Notes: generated by a model not told the origin, from the letters alone. 64,000 nt of DNA from Shewanella dokdonensis (GCF_018394335.1 NZ_CP074572.1:4063407-4127406); one strand, 5' to 3'. Shown: positions 23,049 through 32,975, counted from the stretch's first letter. Numbers and translations: made by a program.

Positions 23049-23901
23049 GAGACTCCTTTTCTTGTGATAACGGGGCTTCCAGTTCGCTACCACAATGGCT
23101 GCAATATTTGGCCTGATGTTCGTGGCCGGTTTTAAGACAGTTGGCACAGCGGCGCAAGTCGCGCACACGTCCCATTTCCTGACCAATCTCTGCCGTCAGG
23201 ATGCCGGTGGGAATAGCGATAATGGAATACCCCAACAACATAGTAAAAGCGGCAATCGCCTGCCCTAATTCAGTTTTGGGGGTGATGTCGCCATAACCGA
23301 CGGTGGTAATAGTCACTATGGTCCAGTACACCGACTTAGGGATCGAACTGAAACCATTCTCTGGCCCTTCAACAACATACATAATGGCACCCAACACCAT
23401 AATGATAAGGCTGACTGAAAAGAAGAAAATAAACACCTTGCGGCTAGACTGTAACATGGCCCGCAGCAACATGTTACCTTCGCTCAGGTAACGCAGCAGC
23501 TTCAACACGCGGAAGATCCGGAACAGTCGCAAGACACGAATAACTAACGTTAGATTGGCGCCCGGCACCAACAGCGCCAAGTAGCTCGGCAGTACACTAA
23601 GCAAGTCCACCAAACCGTAAAAACTGCGGGCATAGCGCCAACTATTCGCCGAACTGTAGAGCCGTAGCCCGTATTCCACCGTAAAAACTATGGTGAAAAA
23701 CCATTCGAGGCCAATGATTAAACCACCGAAACGCTGATTCACCGCTTGCACAGTATTTAAGAACACCAACGCCACGCTGCAGATAATACAAATGATAAGC
23801 GCAATATCAAACGCTTTTCCTGCGGGAGTATCGGTGCCAAAAATAATCGTGCGCAACCACACCTGTAATGGTGAACCATGGTTTTGCTGTTGCTGTGTCA
23901 T
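23041..23901 (-). CDS. Voltage-gated potassium channel with C-terminal zinc ribbon
   Basis: A six-segment Kv-like channel. The S4 voltage sensor shows regularly spaced arginines (VIRVLRLFRIFRVLKLLRYL), and the pore has the selectivity filter TITTVGYGD. After the last membrane segment comes a four-cysteine zinc ribbon, CANC...CSHC, spaced 15 residues apart, a cytosolic domain of unknown role. I start at MTQQQQNHGSP with AGGAA about 10 bases ahead; an in-frame ATG at 23952 would add 17 residues. It is the first gene of a channel-MATE pair. Confidence 0.9.
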   Translation of the reverse strand: MTQQQQNHGSPLQVWLRTIIFGTDTPAGKAFDIALIICIICSVALVFLNTVQAVNQRFGGLIIGLEWFFTIVFTVEYGLRLYSSANSWRYARSFYGLVDLLSVLPSYLALLVPGANLTLVIRVLRLFRIFRVLKLLRYLSEGNMLLRAMLQSSRKVFIFFFSVSLIIMVLGAIMYVVEGPENGFSSIPKSVYWTIVTITTVGYGDITPKTELGQAIAAFTMLLGYSIIAIPTGILTAEIGQEMGRVRDLRRCANCLKTGHEHQAKYCSHCGSELEAPLSQEKESRE

Positions 23902-24037
23902 GCGCTTTATTTCCTGAGTTACCGTCCTGAGCTGAGCATGCGGATCATACATTCTTCAGCGAGTGCTTCAATAGCGGTTCACTTTTCGGTTATGATGCCG
24001 TCATTACTGGCATTCACCCACAATAACAACAAAATTC

Positions 24038-24531
24038 ATGTTCAAGTGTACACATCTGCTGTTCATTGCCGCACTCGGTTTACTCAGTCAACCACTGTTG
24101 GCACAGCCCCAAGTTGACCTCGTTGTCGTGAAAAAATCGCTGTCACAGTTACGACTGATGAGCAATGGTAAAATATTGCACAAATACCATGTTGCCATGG
24201 GGGATATGCCCCGCGGCCACAAACTGAAAGAAGGCGACCAAAGGACACCTGAAGGGCGTTATATTCTCGACTACAAAAAGCCCAACAGTACTTATTATCG
24301 GGCGATCCACATCTCTTACCCCAATGATGAAGACATGTTCCGCGCACGGGCGCTTGGCCTTAACCCTGGGGGCAGATCATGATCCACGGCCAAAATCCCC
24401 ACACCGATTTATCTCCAGAAGAAGCGCAACAATACAACTGGACCAACGGTTGTATCGCCGTCACCAATAAAGAAATGGACGAAATCTGGAAGTTGGTTGA
24501 ACCCGGAACCCCAATTGAGATTTGGCCATGA
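24038..24531 (+). CDS. L,D-transpeptidase / YkuD-domain protein (frameshifted)
   Basis: A small exported protein of about 164 residues. The signal peptide (FKCTHLLFIAALGLLSQPLLA) is followed by a YkuD catalytic domain containing MGDMPRGHKLKEGDQRTPEG, then MIHGQNPH and the active site WTNGCIAVTN with the nucleophilic Cys. The family cross-links peptidoglycan or attaches proteins to it. The frame breaks in the G5 run at 24368-24372 and resumes as GGQIMIHGQ. The stop TGA overlaps the start of yecM (ATGA), so the two are coupled. Confidence 0.9.
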
Positions 24532-25103
24532 GTCAGGTGGTCGATTACCCAACGCTGCAGGCAGCTTATGCTGACTTTGCCGTTAAGATGCAAACATTCA
24601 TTCATCGGCTTGGCTTGCAGGTGCTGACGCAGTGCGATCACGTGGCGATTCGTGTTAACAGTCAGCAATTAGCCGATGACTTGCGCCAGCATTTTTTACG
24701 TGACGGCGAGCTGCTGTCCGACAAGCAGATCAACGGTCGGCCAATATTGATCATTAAACTGTCACAAGCACTGAGCTTAGGCCAATACCACATTCCCTGT
24801 ATTGAGTTGCCCTACCCCAAAGACAAAGTCTATCCAGAAGAGGGGTGGGAACATATTGAATTGGTGTTGCCATGCGGCGCCACTGACTGCACACAACTAC
24901 AGCAAGCACTGCTAACCCAAGTGCCCACATTGGCCCCGGTGTTTGCCGGTGACGATGCTATCCGCATCAAATACAGTAGCCCCGCGGGTGCCGCGGAACG
25001 TTTGCCTAATCCGACGATTGCTTTTCAATGGCAAGGTTTGTGCGTCAAAGTGCACCCCCACAGCATTGCCGCCATTATTGCGAGTGAAAATACGTCATCA
25101 TAA
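24528..25103 (+). CDS. yecM: YecM-like VOC-fold protein
   Basis: A 191-residue protein. The blocks LGLQVLTQCDHVAIRVNS, GRPILIIKLSQAL, CIELPYPKDKVYPEEGWEHIE and WQGLCVKVHPHS match the YecM family. This has a glyoxalase/VOC-like fold with possible metal ligands (His and Glu) but no assigned reaction. The start ATG at 24528 overlaps the stop of the transpeptidase; a terminator follows immediately. Confidence 0.88.
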   Translation: MSQVVDYPTLQAAYADFAVKMQTFIHRLGLQVLTQCDHVAIRVNSQQLADDLRQHFLRDGELLSDKQINGRPILIIKLSQALSLGQYHIPCIELPYPKDKVYPEEGWEHIELVLPCGATDCTQLQQALLTQVPTLAPVFAGDDAIRIKYSSPAGAAERLPNPTIAFQWQGLCVKVHPHSIAAIIASENTSS

Positions 25104-25105
25104 AA

Positions 25106-25129
25106 GAAGCCCGGAACTTCCCGGGCTTT
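25106..25129 (+). terminator. Terminator after yecM
   Basis: AGCCCGG and CCGGGCT form a stem over a 6-base loop and are followed by only three T. It lies 3 bases after the yecM stop and could also serve the convergent BON gene. Confidence 0.7.
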
Positions 25130-25149
25130 GCTGCATATCATGCAAATGA

Positions 25150-25704
25150 TTAATCTAGCACTCTAAGATTGTCTACGACGTTTTTTACATCATCCGTATT
25201 ACGGGCAATATTCAGTGCCAGATCTTTTTCAGCGGACGAGTGCAACTCACCATCCAGCGACACAACGCCGTCTTCCGTGGTCACGTTAATGGCAGTACCG
25301 CTGACTTCGGGTTCAAACAATAAACGTGTTTTTACCACTGTGGTGATTTTGGTATCGGTGAGCATCTGTGCGGCATCATCCGTATTATCATCACGCTTGG
25401 TTGGTGAAGCTGGCATAACCGTCAGTTTGTTATCGACTGACGTCACCCCTTGCAAGCCTTCCACCAGCTCGCCGGCCAAGGCTTTATCAACATCACTGTC
25501 AACTTCGCCTGTTAGGATAACCTTGCCCTGATGCACCTCGGTGTTGATATCAAAGTTATTGAGATTGGTGTTTAGCAACAACACGCTTTCTGCTTTACCA
25601 TCGAGCCAGGCATCATGAGCCTCATTTTTCCAATTCTGCGCATAGCTGTATGCCGGAATGAGTAAACCCAAGGCAAGGGTGGCAGATATCAGCTTGTTAT
25701 TCAT
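25150..25704 (-). CDS. Periplasmic BON-domain protein (OsmY-like)
   Basis: A 184-residue exported protein with a signal peptide (MNNKLISATLALGLLIPAYSYAQ). Two BON domains follow, about residues 40-95 (NFDINTEVHQGKVILTGEVDS) and 118-184 (KTRLLFEPEVSGTAINVTTEDG). OsmY-type proteins are envelope stress proteins thought to bind membranes or assist outer-membrane proteins. The start has a perfect AAGGAGGT 4 bases ahead, suggesting high expression. The upstream 240 bases are AT-rich and show no gene. Confidence 0.9.
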   Translation of the reverse strand: MNNKLISATLALGLLIPAYSYAQNWKNEAHDAWLDGKAESVLLLNTNLNNFDINTEVHQGKVILTGEVDSDVDKALAGELVEGLQGVTSVDNKLTVMPASPTKRDDNTDDAAQMLTDTKITTVVKTRLLFEPEVSGTAINVTTEDGVVSLDGELHSSAEKDLALNIARNTDDVKNVVDNLRVLD

Positions 25705-25946
25705 AACAACCTCCTTCTCGTGATTGAAAACCGCGTTATTGGTTTAATCTCCAAGCGCTGCTTAACACAGAGGACCAACAGCTAGATAACGCGTTTGTCA
25801 TATGCACTATTACCATTACCAGAATGATGCCAACCTTAATAAATTATTTAATTTCAACTTGTTATATAGAAGCTCTATTGCTGCAACATGCAACATTCAC
25901 GCGCATCCAGGTAAAATTTTCACCCCTACGGGTAACTTTTACTGCT

Positions 25947-26492
25947 TCAATCGTTGCCAAAATCCTGGTCACTAACCGGGAATACACTATCAAGACTTAA
26001 TTGCCTGGCGGCGGCCATATCCGCCAGCAACGCGGATACCGATGCGGACTCGCAATAGGCAACACTACGGCGATGCCAACTCGCCACATCTTGCTCCAGC
26101 CGCCATAGTGCCAGACGAAAGGCATGACTGTTTGGCGGCGGCATCGATAGTGGTTGCTGTTTTAATATGCGATAACGATGCGCCAATAGCGGCGGGCTCC
26201 ACATCAATACAGAGGGTAACGATGGCCAACGATGCCCCGACTGCTCTGCCAATCCGGTAAAACGTAGCAAACTCCCGGCAATGCCAGAATGTAGCCGTTG
26301 TAAGCGCGTCAATGTCCGGCGCAAATGATAACTGTCGGTTAACTGCAACCAGCGTTGACGCAAGGGCAATGGATCTAGTTCCAATCGCAAATTGAGGTAT
26401 AACAATGCAACATCGGTGTTGCTGAAATGCTGGCAATTGCCGGCATGAGTGAACAGGCGCAACCCAGAGTGCAGATGAGTCACCTTTCGCAT
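25947..26492 (-). CDS. Hypothetical protein, divergent from sigma-54 regulator
   Basis: I do not recognise this protein (about 181 residues, starting MRKVTHLHSGLRLFTHAGN). It is basic and rich in Leu, Arg and His, with a helical run LRLELDPLPLRQRWLQLTDS and an acidic tail PVSDQDFGND. There is no signal peptide or membrane segment. Three ATGs follow one another directly; AGGAG sits right against the first, so the third, with normal spacing, is the likely start. An alternative frame is open over much of the region, but this frame has the better ribosome site and ends in a plausible tail. It is divergent from the sigma-54 regulator. Confidence 0.6.
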   Translation of the reverse strand: MRKVTHLHSGLRLFTHAGNCQHFSNTDVALLYLNLRLELDPLPLRQRWLQLTDSYHLRRTLTRLQRLHSGIAGSLLRFTGLAEQSGHRWPSLPSVLMWSPPLLAHRYRILKQQPLSMPPPNSHAFRLALWRLEQDVASWHRRSVAYCESASVSALLADMAAARQLSLDSVFPVSDQDFGND

Positions 26493-26665
26493 CATCATCT
26501 CCTGTTATTTCGAGTAAGGCAGCAAGATTTTGCAAATTGCTATACAAACACCGTACCAAGCGGCGGTACGGCAAGGCTGAACCTCGCCTTGCATAAGCAC
26601 AGATTACCGTTGTTCACACTCAGCATCTGCCTTAAAGTGAGATGACACTGTTGCCGGAAGCTTCT

Positions 26666-28015
26666 ATGTCTCGCCCAAAAATTTTTATTTATATCCAAGA
26701 CAAACCCCTACTACAGCAGTTATCTGACTTGCCACAGTTACATCAGTGCGAGCGGATCTTCGCCACAGAAAACTGGCTGGAGGCACTGCAACAAGCAGCG
26801 GCCGATCTGGTGTTATTGCAGGCAACAGCCGTCACCACTACTGAGTTGCAACAGCTCACTAGCAACCCGCTTTTATTGCAACGGCAGTGGCTATTTTTCA
26901 GCGATGGCATGCCCGACCCCAAACTTGATCGCCTGATCCATAATGGCGCGGGCTACCATTTTCGCCCGCCACTGGATAACAAGTTACTGACAGAAGTGCT
27001 GGAAGATTTCCTCGCCGACTATGCACAACAGCAGCAAACAGCATTGAATGTCCCATGTGTCACCAACAGCGAACTGGATCAATTTGGACTGCTCGTAGGC
27101 TCATCTCGAGTCATGCGTATGCTGTACCGTACATTACGTAAAGTGGCTACCAGCGAGGCTCAAGTATTCATCATGGGCGAAAGTGGGACTGGCAAAGAGT
27201 TGGTGGCTAATACACTGCATCTTGCCAGTCACCGTAATCAAGGGCCTTTTGTGGCCATCAACTGTGGAGCACTTAGTCCAGAGTTAGTCGACAGTGAACT
27301 GTTCGGTCATAGCAAAGGGGCCTTTACTGGTGCGGTCAAAGATCATAAAGGCGTCTTTGAACAAGCTGAAGGTGGCACGCTATTCCTAGATGAAGTTACG
27401 GAAATGCCGCTGGCGCACCAAGTAAAGCTGTTGCGGGTATTGGAAAATCGGGAATATCGCCCCGTTGGCAGTCAACAGCTGAAACAAGCCGATGTGCGAA
27501 TTATTGCGGCAACCAACCGCGATCCACAGCAAGCGATCACCGCAGAATTATTTCGCGAGGATCTCTATTTCCGTTTAGCGCAGTTTCCTTTGCAGGTGCC
27601 GCCATTGCGCGCACGGGAACAGGATATCTGCGGTTTGGCTAAACATTTTCTGGCATATCGCAATGCTGCTGAAAACACCAAGGTAGCCATTGCAGATAGC
27701 GCCCTTGCCAAAATTGCAGCCTACGCTTGGCCGGGAAATGTCAGAGAATTAAAACACACCATCGAACGTGCTTATATTCTCGCCGACGATCTAGTACTAC
27801 CGCAGCATATTCAACTGCCGGAAGCTGACACATCGGCCACACAGCATTTAGCGACCAACATAGAAAACATACCGACGGGGATCCCACTAGAAGAACTGAC
27901 TCGCGCCGCCATAGAAGCCACATTGGCAGAGAATAACGGTAACCGCAAAGCCACAGCGGAACAACTGGGGATCAGCATAAAAACGTTGTACAACAAGTTG
28001 GGAAAATACCAGTAA
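26666..28015 (+). CDS. Sigma-54-dependent transcriptional activator with degenerate receiver
   Basis: The 449 residues have three parts. The first 120 look like a receiver fold, but the phospho-acceptor Asp is replaced (ADLVLLQATAVTT). A complete AAA+ sigma-54 activation domain follows, with GESGTGKELVA (Walker A), GAFTGA for sigma-54 contact, GGTLFLDEVTEMP (Walker B) and an arginine finger region FREDLYFRL. The C-terminus is a Fis-type helix-turn-helix (NRKATAEQLGISIKTLYNKL). Activity is probably not controlled by phosphorylation. The start MSRPKIF has GGAAG 6 bases ahead. It lies upstream of, and in the same direction as, the SQR-like gene, but I find no -24/-12 promoter in between. Confidence 0.93.
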   Translation: MSRPKIFIYIQDKPLLQQLSDLPQLHQCERIFATENWLEALQQAAADLVLLQATAVTTTELQQLTSNPLLLQRQWLFFSDGMPDPKLDRLIHNGAGYHFRPPLDNKLLTEVLEDFLADYAQQQQTALNVPCVTNSELDQFGLLVGSSRVMRMLYRTLRKVATSEAQVFIMGESGTGKELVANTLHLASHRNQGPFVAINCGALSPELVDSELFGHSKGAFTGAVKDHKGVFEQAEGGTLFLDEVTEMPLAHQVKLLRVLENREYRPVGSQQLKQADVRIIAATNRDPQQAITAELFREDLYFRLAQFPLQVPPLRAREQDICGLAKHFLAYRNAAENTKVAIADSALAKIAAYAWPGNVRELKHTIERAYILADDLVLPQHIQLPEADTSATQHLATNIENIPTGIPLEELTRAAIEATLAENNGNRKATAEQLGISIKTLYNKLGKYQ

Positions 28016-28224
28016 ATTCAATAGTAAAAATGTTCCCTTCCAGCAATATTGCAGAGTTCTGCTGCAATTCATCATCTACAACTTTAGTTTAATTACATTA
28101 TAAAAAAACTTGCATAGCGTCAGCCATTCGCTAACCTGTACACAATCCATTAGATTTTTCTTATGGATAAGTCATCCAGCCCTGTCACTCGCATCTCAGG
28201 GCCTATAAAAAAGAGAGGATAAGA

Positions 28225-29504
28225 ATGACCAAAGTCGTGGTAATAGGTGCCGGACTCGGGGGCGTGTCCGCAGCGTTTGAACTGAAACAGCGATTACCAG
28301 CTGACAGCGAAGTGATGGTGATTAATGAAAGACCCGATTTTCAGTTTGTACCCTCTAATCCTTGGGTTGCCTTAGGGGAAAGGAAAACTCAAGATATCTG
28401 CCTGCCACTGGAAACCTATCTAGGCAAACGGAAAATCGCATTTTCCGCTGCCGGCGTCAGCGCCATTGATCCCGACAATAAACGGCTAACGCTGGGTGAT
28501 GGGACACAGCAAGATTATGATTATCTGGTGATTTGTACTGGTCCTAAACTGAATTTCGATGCTATTCCCGGAAGTGGCCCACATCAGTTCACCCAATCGA
28601 TTTGTACCGCGGAACATGCAGAAAAAGCCTTTGCCGCCTATCAGCAACTGCTGCAAGCGCCCGGCCCTGTCATTGTTGGCGCATTTCAGGGAGCAAGTTG
28701 CTTTGGTCCGGCTTACGAATATCTGTTCTCATTAGACAGTGCTCTGCGTGCAGCTAAAATCCGCCAGAAAGTGCCTTTGCTGTTTGTCACTAGTGAACCC
28801 TACGTCGGCCACATGGGACTCGGCGGCGTCGGTGACTCAAAAGGCTTGATGGAACATGAATGCCGCAAACGCGACATCAAATGGATCTGCAATGCCAAAA
28901 CCGTCAAGGTTGAAGACGGTGTGATGCATGTTGAGGAGCTTAATCGCAAAGGTGAAGTCGAATTAACTCATGCGTTACCGTTCAACATGTCGATGATGCT
29001 ACCGCCATTCAAGGGCAGTCCAGCGATTGCTGCGGTTGCGAAACTCTGTAACGACAAAGGCTTTGTCTTGACCGACAACTATCAGCGTTCAGTGGCTTAT
29101 CCCGACATCTATGCCGCTGGCGTTTGTGTCGCCCTGCCACCGATGGAAGCCACCCCCGTACCGGTTGGCGTACCCAAAACCGGTTTCATGATCGAGTCCA
29201 TGACAACCGCAATCGTTGACAATATGTTGTCTGCCATCAAGGGGAGGCCCCGAAGACAGTGCCAACACTCAATGCTATCTGTCTGGCCGATATGGGGGAT
29301 AAGGGCGCGGCATTTGTGGCATTACCACAAAACCCGCCACGCAATGCTAACTGGACATCCATGGGGAAATGGGTTCACTTGGCAAAAATCGCCTTTGAAA
29401 AATACTTTATGTACAAAGTACGTCGCGGCACCAGCGAGCCCATATATGAAAAATATGTGTTAGGTGCAGTGGGGATCCATCGTACTGAAAAAGGTGATGA
29501 TTAA
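28225..29504 (+). CDS. FAD-dependent oxidoreductase, sulfide:quinone reductase-like (frameshifted)
   Basis: The N-terminal FAD-binding motif VVVIGAGLGGVSAAFELKQ and the second site DYLVICTGPKLNFD are clear, as is the late AGVCVALPP. Cysteines are at SICTAEHAE and GASCFGPAYEY, where SQR-family proteins carry catalytic cysteines. It likely passes electrons from sulfide or a related donor to quinone at the membrane; substrate assignment is by similarity only. The frame breaks in GGGG at 29241-29244 and resumes as KGEAPKTVPTLNAICLADMG. The joined length is about 427 residues. The ribosome site GAGAGGA precedes the start. Confidence 0.85.
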
Positions 29505-29532
29505 GGTTGCAACTGAGTTCGACGCGTTGGTG

Positions 29533-31158
29533 TTAATCATCCGTCGGCAACAATACGTTAAGTGATGCTGGCCGTACCTGAATATTTAAGGTGCGGCCAC
29601 TGAAATACTCGCCATCTATCACGTAATCCAGCCGTTTTGTCGATGAAATTCTGATCCTAGCGGCCTTTTGATGATGGGCATTAATATCCAGCGACTGCTT
29701 GGTTAAGCCATTCACCGTCAGTTCTGCAATGGTTAGCAACGAATCGCTCAGCCCTTCGGTAGGCGTTAACCAGGTGACGTCAAGCAAGCCATCGGTGAGA
29801 TCTGTATAACCTGCCCCTTGCGCCAAAATGGTGGTGAGTGGTGCGCTGTTCGCCACGGTCACTGAGCCTGTATGCAGTGAAAATGGTGCCGATTTGTCCA
29901 AACGAACAGTCAACAACATCTCCCGATTTTGACTAAATGCCTGCCAAAACCCTTGTAAGTAGGCCAGTTCACCTAAGGCATTTTTACGTTCGCGGTTAGC
30001 GGTTTTGATCATTTGTGCTTCAAAGCCTACACCAACCAACAGCAATACCGGACGCCCATTACAGCGAGCCGTATCAATTCGCTGTTGTTCGCCGTTAATG
30101 ATGGCCTCTAGCGCTGTACCGAGCGGCTCCAACTTGGCACCTAACCCCCACAGTACCTGACTGAGCGCATTGGTGGTACCCAGTGGAATAATGCCCAAGG
30201 GCAGATCTGTACCGATAACCGCCGAGGCTACTTCATTCACCGTGCCATCGCCGCCACCGGCGACCAGCATGTCAGCGCCGCTGCGAATCGCTTTACGTGC
30301 CAGGGCGGCAGCGGGCTTCTGCGGCGTAGTTTCCAGCACATGCACCTCATAATATTGCTGTAAACGCTGACAGATTTGCTCACGATATTTAGGCCACTTG
30401 CCACCACCAGAGACCGGGTTGACGATTAACCATAGCCGATGCTTTAACGACAATTCCTGCGATTGCCAAAGCCGTTTTAAAAATTTGAGTTGCCGTCGAT
30501 TTAAACGAATGCTGGTGCGATGTTGGCGGATATCGGTCAGCACCTGCGTCACCGAATCAAACGACTCCCGGCACAACAACCAGGCCGCCACCATCAACAC
30601 CGAGCGCCCCCGCCCTAGTGCACAATGCACCAACAACTTGCGGCCATGCCGCTGCTGCCTTGACATCCATTGTAATGCACGGCGCATCGCCGCTTTAGAG
30701 GGCACCGCATGATCCAGCACGGGCAGGTTCAAGTAGTTAATCCCGGCCTGTTGCAAATCTGCCATTGGAATTGCATCAAATTCAGCGGTGACATCCAGCA
30801 CTGCGCCGATTTGCAGCCGTTGTAATTCGCTGATATCACTGCTGAACAGGCGACTTCCCAAATAGAGATCATCACGGATTTTACTGAAGCGCGGGGTAGC
30901 GTCATAGCGCCAAAACCAGGCATTAAAGCTGCCAGCAAGCCAGTGAAAAGGCAGTAATAACCACCGCATCAGCACAGATAACTGCCCGTTGCTTCGTTTG
31001 CGAAAAATACCGGGGCGGTTAATGGCGTATGCACTGGCAACTAATGTGAATGCCAGCGCTATCCAGCATAGCGGCAGCCACAGCCATGGCGAGGGTAACA
31101 ACCACATCAGCATCACTGCCGATAAGGCGATCAGTATGTACAGTGCACTTAACGGCAT
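29533..31158 (-). CDS. Fusion of membrane anchor, dual-specificity phosphatase and diacylglycerol-kinase domain
   Basis: A 541-residue intact protein in three parts. Residues 1-75 hold two or three membrane segments. Residues about 90-235 form a dual-specificity phosphatase with the active-site loop VHCALGRGRSVLM (Cys and Arg of the CX5R signature). Residues about 240-541 form a YegS/DGK-type lipid kinase (LIVNPVSGGGKW, VAGGGDGTVNEVASAV, PLGTTNALSQ). It may act on phospholipids or their phosphates at the inner membrane, coupling dephosphorylation with phosphorylation; that is inference from architecture. It is convergent with the SQR-like gene. Confidence 0.92.
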   Translation of the reverse strand: MPLSALYILIALSAVMLMWLLPSPWLWLPLCWIALAFTLVASAYAINRPGIFRKRSNGQLSVLMRWLLLPFHWLAGSFNAWFWRYDATPRFSKIRDDLYLGSRLFSSDISELQRLQIGAVLDVTAEFDAIPMADLQQAGINYLNLPVLDHAVPSKAAMRRALQWMSRQQRHGRKLLVHCALGRGRSVLMVAAWLLCRESFDSVTQVLTDIRQHRTSIRLNRRQLKFLKRLWQSQELSLKHRLWLIVNPVSGGGKWPKYREQICQRLQQYYEVHVLETTPQKPAAALARKAIRSGADMLVAGGGDGTVNEVASAVIGTDLPLGIIPLGTTNALSQVLWGLGAKLEPLGTALEAIINGEQQRIDTARCNGRPVLLLVGVGFEAQMIKTANRERKNALGELAYLQGFWQAFSQNREMLLTVRLDKSAPFSLHTGSVTVANSAPLTTILAQGAGYTDLTDGLLDVTWLTPTEGLSDSLLTIAELTVNGLTKQSLDINAHHQKAARIRISSTKRLDYVIDGEYFSGRTLNIQVRPASLNVLLPTDD

Positions 31159-31199
31159 ATAGCTCCCGGCGCTTATCCGTTCAGGCTCAGACTAAGCGG

Positions 31200-32079
31200 C
31201 TATTGGGCGGATTTTTTTATGACTTTATCCATACTTGGCACCACTGACGCGGCATCAAGACGCATCTGATACCAGTTGATGCGCCAGTCCAGATGTGGCC
31301 CACTGGCACGGCCAGTAGCACCGACTTCGGCCACTTTCTGCCCCTGTTTAACTCTATCACCAGCTTGCAGATAAAGTTTGCTCAGATGCAGAAACGTGGA
31401 ACTAACGCCATAACCGTGATCTATGATGACAGTGCCACCGGAATAGAACATATCTGGCACAGCTAAAGTGATAACGCCATCAGCAGGGGCAACCACCACT
31501 GTGCCAGTTTTAGCGGCCACATCAACACCGTAATGGGGATTTCCCGGTTTGCCGTTATATACCCGTTGGCTGCCATAGACGCCGGAAATTCTGCCGGTCA
31601 GCGGCCAGATAAAATCTTCTGCAAACCCAGCTTCTTCAGAAGAAACCGCCCTTGCCTGGCTTCACCATGGCACTGTCTTTGGCCGCACGGGCAACATCCC
31701 GAGGATCTGGCTGCATGATTTTCTGGCTGATACCGTTAACTTTGGAGATACGGTACTGGCGCTGAGCAATAGTGAGCTCATGTGTTGCAGTACGACCATC
31801 CGCGTAAGTCATCGTCAATGTATGCTGTAATGGTGCTTCACGTTCAAAGCCAAAAACGAACGCACCTTGTGGACTCACCTGCAACGGCGTGCCATCCAAC
31901 ACTATCTTTGTGCCGGGAGCCACACGGCCACGGAGCAGTGCCCCTTGTTCCAACGTGCCTTTCAGTTGCAAGTCATCTTGAGTAGCCGCTGCGGTTTGAA
32001 GCAACGGCGGACAACTGCTCAACAGTAATGAGATCAATAAGGCATGACACTTGGTAAACTGCATAAACGACGCTTGCAC
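31200..32079 (-). CDS. Exported M23-family metallopeptidase (frameshifted)
   Basis: A signal peptide (CHALLISLLLSSCPPLLQTAAA) is followed by a beta-rich domain and then an M23/LytM domain: NPHYGVDVAAKTGTVVVAPADG, IDHGYGVSSTFLHLS and SGPHLDWRINWYQM, which carry the zinc ligands H...D and HxD/H. It would cleave peptidoglycan cross-links or activate amidases. The frame breaks at a CCC/GGG run at 31649-31651 and resumes as GKAVSSEEAGFAEDFIWPL. The joined length is about 292 residues. The start could be the first or sixth codon (MQFTKCHALL). The Cys in the signal region lacks a good lipobox. Confidence 0.85.
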
Positions 32080-32094
32080 CTCTTGAACAAAAAA

Positions 32095-32975
32095 TTATAA
32101 CAACTGACCTGCTACGGCGATGGCACCTTTACCAATGCCTTCGAACGCCATCACCCGGTAGTGACGACCCGGCATTTTAGCTGCCAGCGTATCCGCCATA
32201 AATTGTGCTAACAGTTCTATGGTAGTGTCATCGGGGAGCAGATCACAACACCCTTTAGGCATCGCCAGTTGGAACTCGCCTTGCGGCGCTGTGTAACGAA
32301 AACCATAGTGACTATCGTCGCTAATACGGCATTGCGACGACATTGTCAGTTGCGCAACGGGCACCATATCGGCCTCACTACCAAGATAAACATCTTGCCA
32401 GCGTTCGGCCCAATACCTATCCCATTCGGGAGCCGGCACCGCATTCTCAAACACTTTTATCGGGCTCCGATGCCCATGCGCAATACGCTGGCAATTACCA
32501 TCGTGTTTTTTAGCCCGTGGCTGTAATGGTAAAAAGGCCCATCTAATAGTTCATTGCGCAGCGTTAGGCTGATGTTATCGACATTATCAGGCAAGGCGTT
32601 GCGCAGGGCGTTAATCAGAAAATCATTCACACTATCAAAATCAATCAGCTCACAGGGCACCAACGCGAACGCCTGTGCCGGACACGCTAAATGAATCGTC
32701 CCTTTGCGGCTGGCAAAGTCAATCCACACGGTATCATTCTGTTGCTGCCAACGCAGATCACCACAAGCCGTTGGCACTAACAAACGATGATCGGCTACTT
32801 CATCAATAACCCGTTTGATGGTGCGTTTAACCTTGCCAAAATCCAGCACCATGTTTTGCTGATCCAGCCCGCCCTCCAGCAGTACATCGACAACCCAGCT
32901 TTCGCCAACCATGCCTCGCAGTGGGCACAGATAAGAGAAATCGATCACCGTCAAGTCTTTCACAAAAAGCTGCAT
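32095..32975 (-). CDS. Tandem 6-pyruvoyl-tetrahydropterin synthase-like protein (frameshifted)
   Basis: The protein starts MQLFVKDLTVIDFSYLCP and contains two PTPS/QueD-like halves. The first has LEGGLDQQNMVLDFGKVKRTIKRVIDEVADH. At the centre the repaired frame reads HDGNCQRIAHGHRSPIKVFEN, the His-containing QueD-like motif. The second half continues SHYGFRYTAPQGEFQLAMP and ends AFEGIGKGAIAVAGQLL. The break is in the six-base run at 32506-32511; the joined length is about 293 residues, roughly double a normal QueD. It may act on a pterin or deazapurine precursor. With its odd layout I do not assign a gene name. Confidence 0.75.

Noticed and set aside
28080..28225. Sigma-54 promoter ahead of the SQR-like gene
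   Set aside because: A TTGCAT resembles a -12 element but the GG of the -24 element is absent at the required distance.
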